DNA of 7,340 bases, from positions 1 through 7,340 of the forward strand of contig CAKUHJ010000094.1 in the NCBI GenBank assembly GCA_934655935.1. Direction: 5' to 3'. Below, piece after piece: positions 1-5,824 of this stretch. The notes under the pieces are model-generated. The model was given only the letters and a program-made list of their open reading frames with translations. It did not search any database and had not been told where the DNA came from. Position 1 is the first letter of the stretch. The number at the start of each line of letters is the position of its first letter. Source of the stretch: an uncultured Oscillospiraceae bacterium. GTDB lineage: Bacteria; Bacillota; Clostridia; Oscillospirales; Oscillospiraceae. The position numbers and the translations under genes were made by a program.

Positions 1-142
1 AGGCGAGGCTGTGAAACGAGCCGATGCGTTCCGGGGAGGCGCTGGCGATGATGACGCCCTTTTCGTTCATGATGTTGACGCAAATGCCGAGCTTCCGCCG
101 GATGGCGGATACAAAGGTTTGGGCAAAGGCCTGGTCGATCAA
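1..142 (-). CDS. cdaR: CdaR-type sugar-diacid regulator, N-terminal part (partial)
   Basis: This is the first 47 codons of a transcription regulator that continues past the left edge. The peptide starts MIDQAFAQTF and contains CVNIMNEKGVIIASASPERI (residues 21-40) followed by GSFHSLA. This is the pattern of the putative sugar-diacid recognition domain (Diacid_rec) at the N terminus of CdaR proteins, where an 'N-I-M-d..G.IIAS...RIG.FH..A' block is typical. Family members normally end in a PucR-type helix-turn-helix and act as transcription activators of glucarate, galactarate or glycerate genes; that part lies outside the window. The start is TTG at 142-140, chosen because AAAGGAGG sits 8 nt upstream and the homology begins right there. 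The gene is divergent from the TRAP operon, which suggests it controls it. Family is fairly certain; the ligand is unknown. Confidence 0.85.
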   Translation of the reverse strand, partial: MIDQAFAQTFVSAIRRKLGICVNIMNEKGVIIASASPERIGSFHSLA

Positions 143-150
143 AGGCGCAG

Positions 151-158
151 CCTCCTTT
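151..158 (-). promoter_or_regulatory. Ribosome binding site fixing the TTG start of cdaR
   Basis: On the minus strand AAAGGAGG is a near-perfect SD match, separated by 8 nt from the TTG at 142-140. No ATG or GTG is available in frame nearby, so this site decides the start codon. Confidence 0.8.
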
Positions 159-179
159 CGCTTGTCGGATGACGCCAAT

Positions 180-208
180 ATTTTAGCATGCGCGGCGCGA
201 AAAGTAAA
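180..208 (-). promoter_or_regulatory. Predicted promoter of the cdaR-type gene
   Basis: On the minus strand there is TTTACT (208-203) as -35 and TAAAAT (185-180) as -10, with a 17-bp spacer. A TG dinucleotide one base before the -10 makes it an extended -10 element. Transcription would begin near position 173, leaving a leader of about 30 nt before the TTG start. The -35 matches the consensus at 4 of 6 bases. The dyad at 218-236 lies just upstream of the -35, where an activator or autoregulator would bind. Confidence 0.6.
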
Positions 209-217
209 GAAATCACA

Positions 218-236
218 CCTGTGCTGCCAGCACAGG
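218..236. repeat. Perfect inverted repeat, likely operator
   Basis: CCTGTGCT (218-225) is followed by GCC and then its exact reverse complement AGCACAGG (229-236). It lies between two divergent transcription units. It is just upstream of the predicted cdaR -35 and about 74 bp upstream of the expected TRAP transcription start. It is not followed by a T run on the plus strand, and on the minus strand it lies upstream of the promoter, so a terminator is unlikely. The best reading is a dimeric regulator-binding site. Which protein binds it is unknown; CdaR is the obvious candidate. Confidence 0.6.
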
Positions 237-253
237 CAAGCCCGGCAAATATG

Positions 254-283
254 GATTTGCAGAACAGCGGAGATTTTGCAGAA
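254..283 (+). repeat. Direct repeat pair upstream of the TRAP -10 box
   Basis: GATTTGCAGAA at 254-264 and GATTTTGCAGAA at 272-283 differ by one inserted T. The shared TTTGCAGAA cores start 19 bp apart (256 and 275), close to two helical turns. The pair covers about -47 to -18 relative to the expected TRAP transcription start, so it replaces the normal -35 region. This arrangement fits an activator that binds direct repeats next to RNA polymerase. It could also be chance in a short AT-richer stretch. Confidence 0.45.
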
Positions 284-288
284 TGCAC

Positions 289-294
289 TATAAT
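289..294 (+). promoter_or_regulatory. Predicted -10 box of the TRAP operon promoter
   Basis: The hexamer TATAAT is a perfect sigma-A -10 match, 117 bp upstream of the dctP start. At spacings of 16, 17 and 18 bp the upstream hexamers (GCGGAG, AGCGGA, CAGCGG) do not resemble TTGACA. The promoter is therefore predicted to be weak without an activator. Transcription would begin near position 301, giving a leader of about 110 nt. Confidence 0.55.
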
Positions 295-353
295 ATACGC
301 AAAGAGAAGAATTAATTGTAGAAAATCACAAAGCTTGCAGCCGCGGAACGAAG

Positions 354-385
354 AAGGAGGTGCGCGGGCGCTTCGCTGCGGCGAA
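354..385 (+). other. Orphan SD and small hairpin in the TRAP leader
   Basis: AAGGAGG at 354-360 is a strong SD sequence, but no ATG, GTG or TTG follows at normal spacing; the only GTG overlaps it at 360. It is followed by a perfect small stem, TTCGC (372-376) with loop TGCG and GCGAA (381-385). The working SD for dctP, AAGGGGG (396-402), lies further on. The site may be a ribosome standby or regulatory element, a relic, or chance. Confidence 0.3.
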
Positions 386-410
386 CAGAATTTATAAGGG
401 GGATTTTACA

Positions 411-1481
411 ATGAAAAGAACGATTGCATGGATGCTGGCGCTGTGCCTCTGCGCGGCTCTGCTCGGCGGGTGCGCCGCAAAGCCGCAGAATCAGTCCGGC
501 GGCGCGGCGGCGCAGGAAAGCGTGGATTTAAGCAGCTACGATTTCAGCAAGGATCAGGTTTACAACTTCAGCGCCGGCGGCATCCAGTCCGCCGAGGACA
601 ACGTGACGCTCGCCATGCAGAAGATGGCGGACCTGGCGCGCGAGCGCTCCGGCGGCACCATCAATATTACCGTCTCGCCCGCCGCGCAGCTGGGCGACGC
701 GACCAGCGAAATGGAGGCGGTCTCGCTCGGCACGCAGGAAATCTTCGTGGACGCAAGCTCCTGGCTCTCGACCTTTGTCAGCGACGCGCTTGTCACGTCG
801 ATGTTCTTCCTTTACCGGGACGAGGCGCACTTCAAGGCCTTCCTGGAAAGTGAAATTGAGGCAGATTTCGAGCAGCAGCTTGCTGAGCAGGAGGGCATCC
901 GCGTCATCGCCAACAACTGGCTGCGCACGCCGCGCTCTCTGGTCTGCAAGAACGAGATCAAGACCATGGCGGATCTGAACGGGATGAAGATGCGCGTTCC
1001 CGACATCAAGTCCTATCTGGAATCCGCCTCGGCGCTGGGCATGGGCACGGCGCAGGTCGCCTGGGGCGAGACGTACCTTGCGCTGCAGCAGGGCGTTGTG
1101 GACGCGTGCGAATCGCCGATCGACTCGATTTACACCATGAAGTTCTACGAGACGACAAAGCATGTGGAAATGACGGAGCATGTGCGCGACAGCGTCATGG
1201 TCTATATGAACGAGGGCATTCTCAACAGCATGAGCCCCGCGCAGCGCCAGGTTCTCATCGAGGCCGCGCAGGAGGCGGGCGAGTGGTATACCGAATCCGT
1301 CAAGCAGGCGGCCCAGGGCTTTGTCGAGACGATGAAATCCGAAGGAACCGTCTTTGACGAGCCGTCTGCAGAGCTGATTGCCGATATGACGGCGGCGGTG
1401 CGCGCACGCGCGGCCGAGCTTGAGGAGCAGGGGCTTTGGACCAAGGGCCTGTTCGCGCAGATTCAGGCGATTGGACAGTAA
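411..1481 (+). CDS. dctP: TRAP transporter solute-binding lipoprotein (DctP family)
   Basis: This is a 356-residue extracytoplasmic binding protein that captures an organic acid and delivers it to the DctQM permease. Residues 1-20 form a lipoprotein signal peptide (basic start, hydrophobic core) ending in the lipobox LGGC with Cys21 as lipid anchor, as expected for a Gram-positive cell. The family core is clear: GMKMRVP at 191-197, where Arg195 matches the conserved substrate-carboxylate arginine, then AWGETYLALQQGVVDACESP (217-236) and the TTKHVEMTEH block (248-257). Length is usual for the family. The start is ATG 411 with AAGGGGG 8 nt upstream; an in-frame GTG at 360 would add 17 residues ahead of the signal peptide and is rejected. 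It is first in a three-gene operon. The substrate cannot be read from sequence; the neighbouring CdaR-type regulator hints at a sugar diacid or hydroxy-acid. Confidence 0.93.
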   Translation: MKRTIAWMLALCLCAALLGGCAAKPQNQSGGAAAQESVDLSSYDFSKDQVYNFSAGGIQSAEDNVTLAMQKMADLARERSGGTINITVSPAAQLGDATSEMEAVSLGTQEIFVDASSWLSTFVSDALVTSMFFLYRDEAHFKAFLESEIEADFEQQLAEQEGIRVIANNWLRTPRSLVCKNEIKTMADLNGMKMRVPDIKSYLESASALGMGTAQVAWGETYLALQQGVVDACESPIDSIYTMKFYETTKHVEMTEHVRDSVMVYMNEGILNSMSPAQRQVLIEAAQEAGEWYTESVKQAAQGFVETMKSEGTVFDEPSAELIADMTAAVRARAAELEEQGLWTKGLFAQIQAIGQ

Positions 1482-1497
1482 TCCGGGGGATTGACGC

Positions 1498-1989
1498 ATG
1501 AAAAAACTGAAAAAGGTGCTGCAGCTTCTGGGCAAGGCGCAGATGTATCTGGGCGTTGCGTGCATGCTGCTGATTGTTCTGTCGGTCACGGCGGGAATTG
1601 TGGCGAGAAAGGCGTTCAATTCGCCGCTGAGCTGGGTGGAGGAGCTCTGCACGTTCCTGTTCATCTATCTGGCGTTTTTCGGCGCGAGCGTTGCGGCGAT
1701 GAACAAAAAGCACGTCAGCGCGGATTTCCTGACGCAGCACTTTAAAGAAAAAGGACAAAAAATTCTGGCCATCGTCCAGCGCGTGGTCATTCTGGCGCTT
1801 CTGGGGTGCATGGTGGTTTCCGCCGTCATCCTCATCCCGAAGATGGGCACGCATGCGAGCACCAGCCTGGACATTCCGAAGAGCCTGTATTACATCCCGA
1901 TTGCCTTCAGCTCCCTGTACATGTTCTTTGTGTATCTGACGGAGCTGACGGAAGCGGTGCAGGCGCTGGCACACCACAAGGAGGGCTGA
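1498..1989 (+). CDS. dctQ: TRAP transporter small permease (DctQ family)
   Basis: This 163-residue membrane protein is the small subunit of the TRAP permease and pairs with DctM in the cytoplasmic membrane. Four hydrophobic segments are visible, at about residues 16-35, 48-68, 90-112 and 130-150. The DctQ signature is present: RKAFNSPLSWVEELCTFLFI (37-56), then a conserved-type FGAS (61-64), and IPKSLYYIPIAF (126-137) before the last helix. Length is typical. It starts at ATG 1498 with CGGGGGA (1484-1490) 7 nt upstream and only 16 nt after the dctP stop, so it is cotranscribed. Nothing is broken or missing. Confidence 0.92.
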   Translation: MKKLKKVLQLLGKAQMYLGVACMLLIVLSVTAGIVARKAFNSPLSWVEELCTFLFIYLAFFGASVAAMNKKHVSADFLTQHFKEKGQKILAIVQRVVILALLGCMVVSAVILIPKMGTHASTSLDIPKSLYYIPIAFSSLYMFFVYLTELTEAVQALAHHKEG

Positions 1990-1992
1990 GAG

Positions 1993-3291
1993 ATGGGCTT
2001 ACAGATTGTGATTCTGGTTTCCGCGTTTCTGGTACTGCTGCTGCTCGGCGTGCCGATTGCCTTCGCGCTGGGCGCGCCCGGCCTGTTGTACCTGGCCATG
2101 TCCGGCGGCACGGTTCCGATTGTGAACCTGGCGCACTCGATGACGACGCCGCTTTTTACCTACGTGCTCATTGCGCTTCCGGCGTTCCTGCTCTCCGGGC
2201 GGATGATGAACTCCGGCGGCGTGACCTCGCGGCTGTTTGACGCGGCGCTTGCCATTGTCGGCCGCTTCCGCGGGGGTCTGGCCTATGCGAATGTTCTGGC
2301 CAGCATGCTCTTTGCCTCCATGTCCGGCACGGCGGTGGGCGACACGGGCGGCCTCGGCGCGATTGAAATGCAGATGATGGAGGAAGCCGGCTACAAAAAG
2401 GACTATGCCGCCGGCATCACCGCCGCCTCCAGCGTCATTGGCCCCCTGATTCCGCCGTCGGTGGCGATGGTGGTTCTGGGCTCGTCCGCGGGCGTGTCGA
2501 CGGGCAAGCTGTTCCTGGGCGGCCTGATTCCGGGCATCATCATGGGCCTTGCGCTGATGATCTCCGTCTTCTTCCAGGCCCACATGACGAAGGAGGGCAA
2601 AAGCTGGCCGACCTACCGCATCCCGGCAAGGGAAATCCCGGTCAAGCTGCTCAAGTCGCTTCCGGCGATGCTCTCTCCGGTCATCATTCTGGTGGGCATC
2701 ACCTCCGGCTTCTTTACGCCGACGGAGGCGGCCGTGGTCTGCATCGACTATTCGATTCTGCTTGGCATTATCTATAAGGAGCTGACGCTCAAATCGCTCA
2801 TTCAGGCCGTGAAGGACACCGTGGAGACCGCGGGCACGTTCATGCTCATCATCGCCATCGCAGGCTTCTTCACCTGGATTGTCACGAAGATCGGCCTTGC
2901 CACGGTGCTTGAGGCGATGCTGACGCCGCTTTACAGCTACGGCCCGAAGATGGTGGTATTTGTACTGGGCGTCATCCTGGTCATCCTCGGCTGCTTCCTG
3001 GATACGACGGCGGCCATCCTTCTGGTTACGCCCATCTTCTACCCGATTATCAATCAGATGGGCATCGACCCGGTCTACTTCGGCGTCATTATGACCGTCG
3101 CGCTGATTTCCGGCATCATCACGCCGCCGTTCGGCATCTGCCTGTTCGTTATGGCGGACGTCGCGAAGCTGAACGTCTCACAGGTTACAAAGCAGTGCCT
3201 TCGCTACCTGCCGGCCATGCTTCTGGTGCTTCTGCTGCTGATTTTCTGGCCGGAGCTTTCCACGTGGCTTCCGAAGCTGCTGATGAAATAG
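1993..3291 (+). CDS. dctM: TRAP transporter large permease (DctM family)
   Basis: This 432-residue protein is the ion-coupled transport subunit, hydrophobic throughout in the way of the roughly 12-helix DctM fold. Family blocks seen are LLGVPIAFALG (17-27), ASMSGTAVGDTGGLGAIEMQ (108-127), AGITAASSVIGPLIPPS (140-156), GGLIPGIIMG (176-185), GCFLDTTAAILLVTPIF (333-349) and SGIITPPFGICLFV (373-386). The two re-entrant-loop motifs GPLIPPS and ITPPFG both look intact. TRAP systems studied so far use a sodium gradient, so sodium-driven uptake is expected but not proved here. The start is ATG 1993, with AAGGAGGG (1978-1985) inside the dctQ tail and only 3 nt after the dctQ stop, implying tight coupling. 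The operon ends here at a TAG stop. Confidence 0.95.
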   Translation: MGLQIVILVSAFLVLLLLGVPIAFALGAPGLLYLAMSGGTVPIVNLAHSMTTPLFTYVLIALPAFLLSGRMMNSGGVTSRLFDAALAIVGRFRGGLAYANVLASMLFASMSGTAVGDTGGLGAIEMQMMEEAGYKKDYAAGITAASSVIGPLIPPSVAMVVLGSSAGVSTGKLFLGGLIPGIIMGLALMISVFFQAHMTKEGKSWPTYRIPAREIPVKLLKSLPAMLSPVIILVGITSGFFTPTEAAVVCIDYSILLGIIYKELTLKSLIQAVKDTVETAGTFMLIIAIAGFFTWIVTKIGLATVLEAMLTPLYSYGPKMVVFVLGVILVILGCFLDTTAAILLVTPIFYPIINQMGIDPVYFGVIMTVALISGIITPPFGICLFVMADVAKLNVSQVTKQCLRYLPAMLLVLLLLIFWPELSTWLPKLLMK

Positions 3292-3316
3292 CAGACCGCT
3301 TCTTTCTTTTCTTTTC
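3273..3316 (+). terminator. Imperfect terminator-like hairpin at the dctM end
   Basis: GAAGC (3273-3277) pairs with GCTTC (3298-3302), and TGCT (3278-3281) with AGCA (3290-3293). The loop is 8 nt, with a 4-nt bulge on the 3' side. A T-rich tract of 11 T in 14 bases (3303-3316) follows at once. The stem overlaps the last codons and stop of dctM. The bulge makes it weaker than the next hairpin, so it may be an auxiliary terminator. Confidence 0.35.
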
Positions 3317-3324
3317 TCGGGGAG

Positions 3325-3367
3325 GTCCTCCTCCGGACGCGCGCGGGCGCTCCGGCGGGGGACTTTT
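3325..3367 (+). terminator. Rho-independent terminator after the TRAP operon
   Basis: The long GC-rich stem pairs 3325-3331 with 3357-3363 (one G-T pair), 3333-3337 with 3351-3355, and 3339-3342 with 3347-3350. There is one mismatch (3332/3356), one bulged C (3338) and a GCGG tetraloop. That gives about 16 pairs, directly followed by TTTT (3364-3367). The T run is short but the stem is very stable. It sits between the dctM stop and the atp promoter, which separates the two operons. Confidence 0.75.
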
Positions 3368-3402
3368 CCGAATCCGCAGACACATTTCGTATGCTTTGTC
3401 TA

Positions 3403-3431
3403 TTGCGAAAATGCCGGACCCGTGTTAGAAT
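3403..3431 (+). promoter_or_regulatory. Predicted main promoter of the atp operon
   Basis: TTGCGA (3403-3408) as -35 and TAGAAT (3426-3431) as -10 are separated by exactly 17 bp. TG at 3423-3424 gives an extended -10. It lies downstream of the TRAP terminator and about 67 bp upstream of atpZ. Transcription would begin near 3438. No operator-like repeat overlaps it, which suits a constitutive housekeeping operon. Confidence 0.7.
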
Positions 3432-3450
3432 AGACGAAAATTATCTTGGG

Positions 3451-3493
3451 GGAGATTTTCTCCGGCAGAGCCGGCTGCGCGGCGGAGGAGGAG
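3451..3493 (+). promoter_or_regulatory. Structured 5' leader and SD of the atp operon
   Basis: Two perfect 5-bp hairpins lie side by side: GGAGA/TCTCC (3451-3455 with 3459-3463) and CCGGC/GCCGG (3462-3466 with 3470-3474). They share bases 3462-3463, so they compete. A third pairing, CTCCG (3460-3464) with CGGAG (3483-3487), would cover the start of the SD run GGAGGAGGAG (3484-3493) before atpZ. Alternative folding could therefore adjust translation. It matches no riboswitch class I know. Confidence 0.35.
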
Positions 3494-3497
3494 CGGT

Positions 3498-3764
3498 ATG
3501 AAGAGCATGCAGAAGCTGCTCAGGGGCCTGAGTCTGGTCGGCCAGCTGGGCTTTCTCGTCATCACGCCGCCGCTTGTGCTGATGTATCTGGCGCAGCTTC
3601 TGATCGACCGGCACGGCTGGGGCGTCTGGGTGATGCTCGCGGCGCTGGTCGTCGGGCTTCTCGCGGCGGCAAGCAGCGTATGGAGCTTCTGCAGGAAGAC
3701 GTTTCTTTCCCCGGAGCACAGGAAGAAGGACGAAGGCCCTTCTTCGTTCAACGGTCATATCTGA
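3498..3764 (+). CDS. atpZ: AtpZ, small membrane protein leading the ATP synthase operon
   Basis: This 88-residue protein has two membrane helices (about residues 12-34 and 41-63) joined by a short loop IDRHGWG, with a basic tail RKTFLSPEHRKKDE. Size, layout and position fit the AtpZ/AtpI family of F1Fo operons. In Bacillus pseudofirmus, AtpZ together with AtpI was linked to magnesium uptake, and an assembly role is also discussed, so its exact job is not settled. The sequence family is weakly conserved, and position in the operon is half of the evidence. The start is ATG 3498 behind the purine run GGAGGAGGAG; a second ATG at 3507 would be 3 codons shorter but is further from the SD. It is the first gene after the atp promoter. 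Confidence 0.75.
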   Translation: MKSMQKLLRGLSLVGQLGFLVITPPLVLMYLAQLLIDRHGWGVWVMLAALVVGLLAAASSVWSFCRKTFLSPEHRKKDEGPSSFNGHI

Positions 3765-3783
3765 AAGGACAGGGGGCCCGGAA

Positions 3784-4218
3784 TTGAAGGTTCAAAAGGT
3801 GATTCTGAAGGAAACCTGGCATGTCGGTCTCGGCACGCTGATCCTGAGTGCGGCGATGTGCGGCGTCTTCGCGCTGCTGGGAAGATTTCGGTCTGCCGTC
3901 GCGCTGGGCGCGCTGCTGGGAAGCTTCTGCGCGATTCTGAATTTCTTCCTGCTGGGGCTGAGCCTGCAATCGGCGATGGACCGCGGGGAGGGAGCGCCCA
4001 AATTCATGAAGGCGGCCTACAACGGGCGGATGCTTCTGTATGCGGCGGGAATCGCCGTGGGCGCGCTTGCGCCGTGCTTCGACGTGATCGCGGTCATCAT
4101 TCCGCTGTTCTTCCCGCAGCTGGTGATTCTCGGCATGCGCGCGCTCGGTCTTTCCAAGGACGAGACGGCGGAAAAAAAGCCGGCCGCGCCGCAGGATTCT
4201 GATTCAAAGGAGGTGTAA
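3784..4218 (+). CDS. atpI: ATP synthase subunit I (AtpI), c-ring assembly factor
   Basis: This 144-residue membrane protein has four hydrophobic segments at about 15-32, 37-61, 81-99 and 101-121, and a charged tail rich in K, D and P. The pattern ALGALLGSFCAILNFFLLGL (40-59) is characteristic of the ATP-synt_I family. AtpI proteins assist assembly of the c-ring and are not part of the finished enzyme; this role was shown for sodium-type ATP synthases such as those of Propionigenium modestum and Acetobacterium woodii. The start is TTG 3784, preceded by AGGGGG (3771-3776) at 7 nt; there is no ATG nearby in frame. The gene follows atpZ by 19 nt and is followed by atpB after 5 nt. Its own 3' end carries the SD for atpB. 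Confidence 0.85.
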   Translation: MKVQKVILKETWHVGLGTLILSAAMCGVFALLGRFRSAVALGALLGSFCAILNFFLLGLSLQSAMDRGEGAPKFMKAAYNGRMLLYAAGIAVGALAPCFDVIAVIIPLFFPQLVILGMRALGLSKDETAEKKPAAPQDSDSKEV

Positions 4219-4223
4219 GCGCC

Positions 4224-4967
4224 ATGGAAGTGAACATTCAGGGCGCGCCGGTTTACTTTGAGATTCCGCTTTTTGGCGGCATTCCCATCTCGGCGACGCT
4301 GGTTGTGACATGGGGCGTGATGCTGGTCCTGACGCTTCTTTGCGTATGGCTGACGCATGACCTCAAGGTCAAAAACATCAGCAAGCGCCAGGCCGCGGCG
4401 GAGTTCATTGTCCGCACGGCGGAAAAATTCGTGCGCGAAAATATGGGCGAAAAGTGGATGCGCTACACGCCGTTTGTCAGCACCATTTTTGCGCTTTCAA
4501 TCTTTTCCAGCCTTTCCTCTCTGCTCGGCGTCTTCCCGCCGACGGCGGATCTTTCCACAACGATGGCGTGGGCGATTGTGGTTTTTGTCATCATCACCTA
4601 CACCAAGCTCAAGACAAATGGCCTGGGCGGCTATCTCAAGGGCTTCTGCGACCCGATTTTCGTCATGGCGCCGTTCAACGTCCTGGGCGAGGTCTTTACG
4701 CCGGTGTCAATGGCGTTCCGTCATTTCGGAAACATTGTTTCCGGCACGGTCATTACCACGCTTATTTACGCGGCGCTGACGGCGGCGAACCACGCGCTGT
4801 TCGGCATTCTTCCCGGCGTGGTGGGGCAGTGGCTTTCGGCCATTCCGTTTTTGACGGTCGGCCTGCCGGCGTTCATCAGCCTTTACTTTGACTGGTTCTC
4901 AAGCTTTATGCAGGCGTTCATTTTCTGCATGCTGACGATGATGTTTATCTCGACGGCGGCGGAGTAA
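4224..4967 (+). CDS. atpB: F1Fo ATP synthase subunit a
   Basis: This is the 247-residue stator subunit that forms the two ion half-channels beside the c-ring. Conserved blocks are PPTADLSTTMAWAIVVF (105-121), PFNVLGEVFTPVSMAFRHFG (150-169) and SSFMQAFIFCMLTMMFIS (226-243). Arg166 in MAFRHFGN matches the essential arginine (E. coli Arg210), and Gln230 matches Gln252. The E. coli Glu219 and His245 positions are Thr175 and Asp223 here. It starts at ATG 4224 behind AAAGGAGGTG (4206-4215), a near-perfect SD lying inside the end of atpI. Length is at the short end for bacteria, common in clostridia. The gene is complete, with no damage seen. Confidence 0.96.
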   Translation: MEVNIQGAPVYFEIPLFGGIPISATLVVTWGVMLVLTLLCVWLTHDLKVKNISKRQAAAEFIVRTAEKFVRENMGEKWMRYTPFVSTIFALSIFSSLSSLLGVFPPTADLSTTMAWAIVVFVIITYTKLKTNGLGGYLKGFCDPIFVMAPFNVLGEVFTPVSMAFRHFGNIVSGTVITTLIYAALTAANHALFGILPGVVGQWLSAIPFLTVGLPAFISLYFDWFSSFMQAFIFCMLTMMFISTAAE

Positions 4968-5278
<311 letters not shown>

Positions 5279-5320
5279 GGCAGCTGACCCCGAAATTACG
5301 ACAAGAAAGGGGCGCTTGCG

Positions 5321-5824
5321 TTGTCCTATCAATCTTTGGTGGATTTTTCGGGCTGGACGTTCATTGCGCAGATTCTGAACCTTTTCATTCAGATTTATCT
5401 GTTCAAGCGCTTTTTGTTCAAGCCCATTCAGAAAATATTTGCCCAGCGCCAGCAGGAGGTCGACACGCTCTATGAAACCGCCGACAAGGCGAAGCTGGAC
5501 GCCGAGAGCGCGAAGAGCGAATATGAGGCGCATCTGAAAACGGCCGCCGCCGAGGCGGAGGCCATCACGGCGCGGGCCGTCGCGTCCGCGCGCAAGGCGG
5601 GCGAGGATATTGTGGGCGCTGCCGAGCGCGAGGCGCAGTCGCTTCGCGAGAAGGCCAGCCGCGACATCGAGCTCGAGCGCCGGAAGACCATGCAGCAGCT
5701 CAAGGGCGAAATCTCCGATATGGCGGTTGAAATTGCCGAAAAGGTCAGCCGTAAGGAGATTGACGCCGCACAGCATGAGAAGCTGATGGAGCAGTTCATC
5801 GACGAGCTGGGTGAAGGCGTATGA
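5321..5824 (+). CDS. atpF: F1Fo ATP synthase subunit b
   Basis: This 167-residue peripheral stalk protein has one N-terminal membrane helix (about 11-29), followed by the usual RFLFKPIQKI transition (30-39). A long charged, alanine-rich coiled coil runs to about residue 142 (many A, E, K and R, no glycine breaks except near 94 and 99). The C-terminal part EIAEKVSRKEID (137-148) is the region that contacts subunit delta. Length is normal. The start is TTG 5321, with AAAGGGG (5306-5312) 8 nt upstream and the family's N-terminal length matched. The stop overlaps the atpH start by 4 nt (ATGA), indicating translational coupling of the two stalk subunits. Confidence 0.94.
   Translation: MSYQSLVDFSGWTFIAQILNLFIQIYLFKRFLFKPIQKIFAQRQQEVDTLYETADKAKLDAESAKSEYEAHLKTAAAEAEAITARAVASARKAGEDIVGAAEREAQSLREKASRDIELERRKTMQQLKGEISDMAVEIAEKVSRKEIDAAQHEKLMEQFIDELGEGV

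Noticed and set aside
218..236. Reading the inverted repeat as a terminator
   Set aside because: No T tract follows on the plus strand, and on the minus strand it lies upstream of the regulator's promoter, not after a gene.
24..293. An 89-codon plus-strand frame across the start of the regulator gene
   Set aside because: It runs opposite to the CdaR-like coding sequence and through the promoter region; the minus-strand translation has clear family motifs and a good SD.
360..410. Possible GTG start that would lengthen DctP by 17 residues
   Set aside because: The added residues would precede the lipoprotein signal peptide, the GTG overlaps the only SD near it, and ATG 411 has its own well-spaced SD.
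528..1664. A 378-codon open frame on the minus strand across dctP and dctQ
   Set aside because: It is antisense to well-supported genes, rich in Arg, His, Leu and Ala as expected for a shadow frame in GC-rich coding DNA, and has no recognisable domain.
5288..5312. CCCC (5288-5291) pairing with GGGG (5309-5312) to hide the atpF SD
   Set aside because: Only four pairs across a 17-nt loop; too weak and likely to occur by chance in GC-rich sequence.
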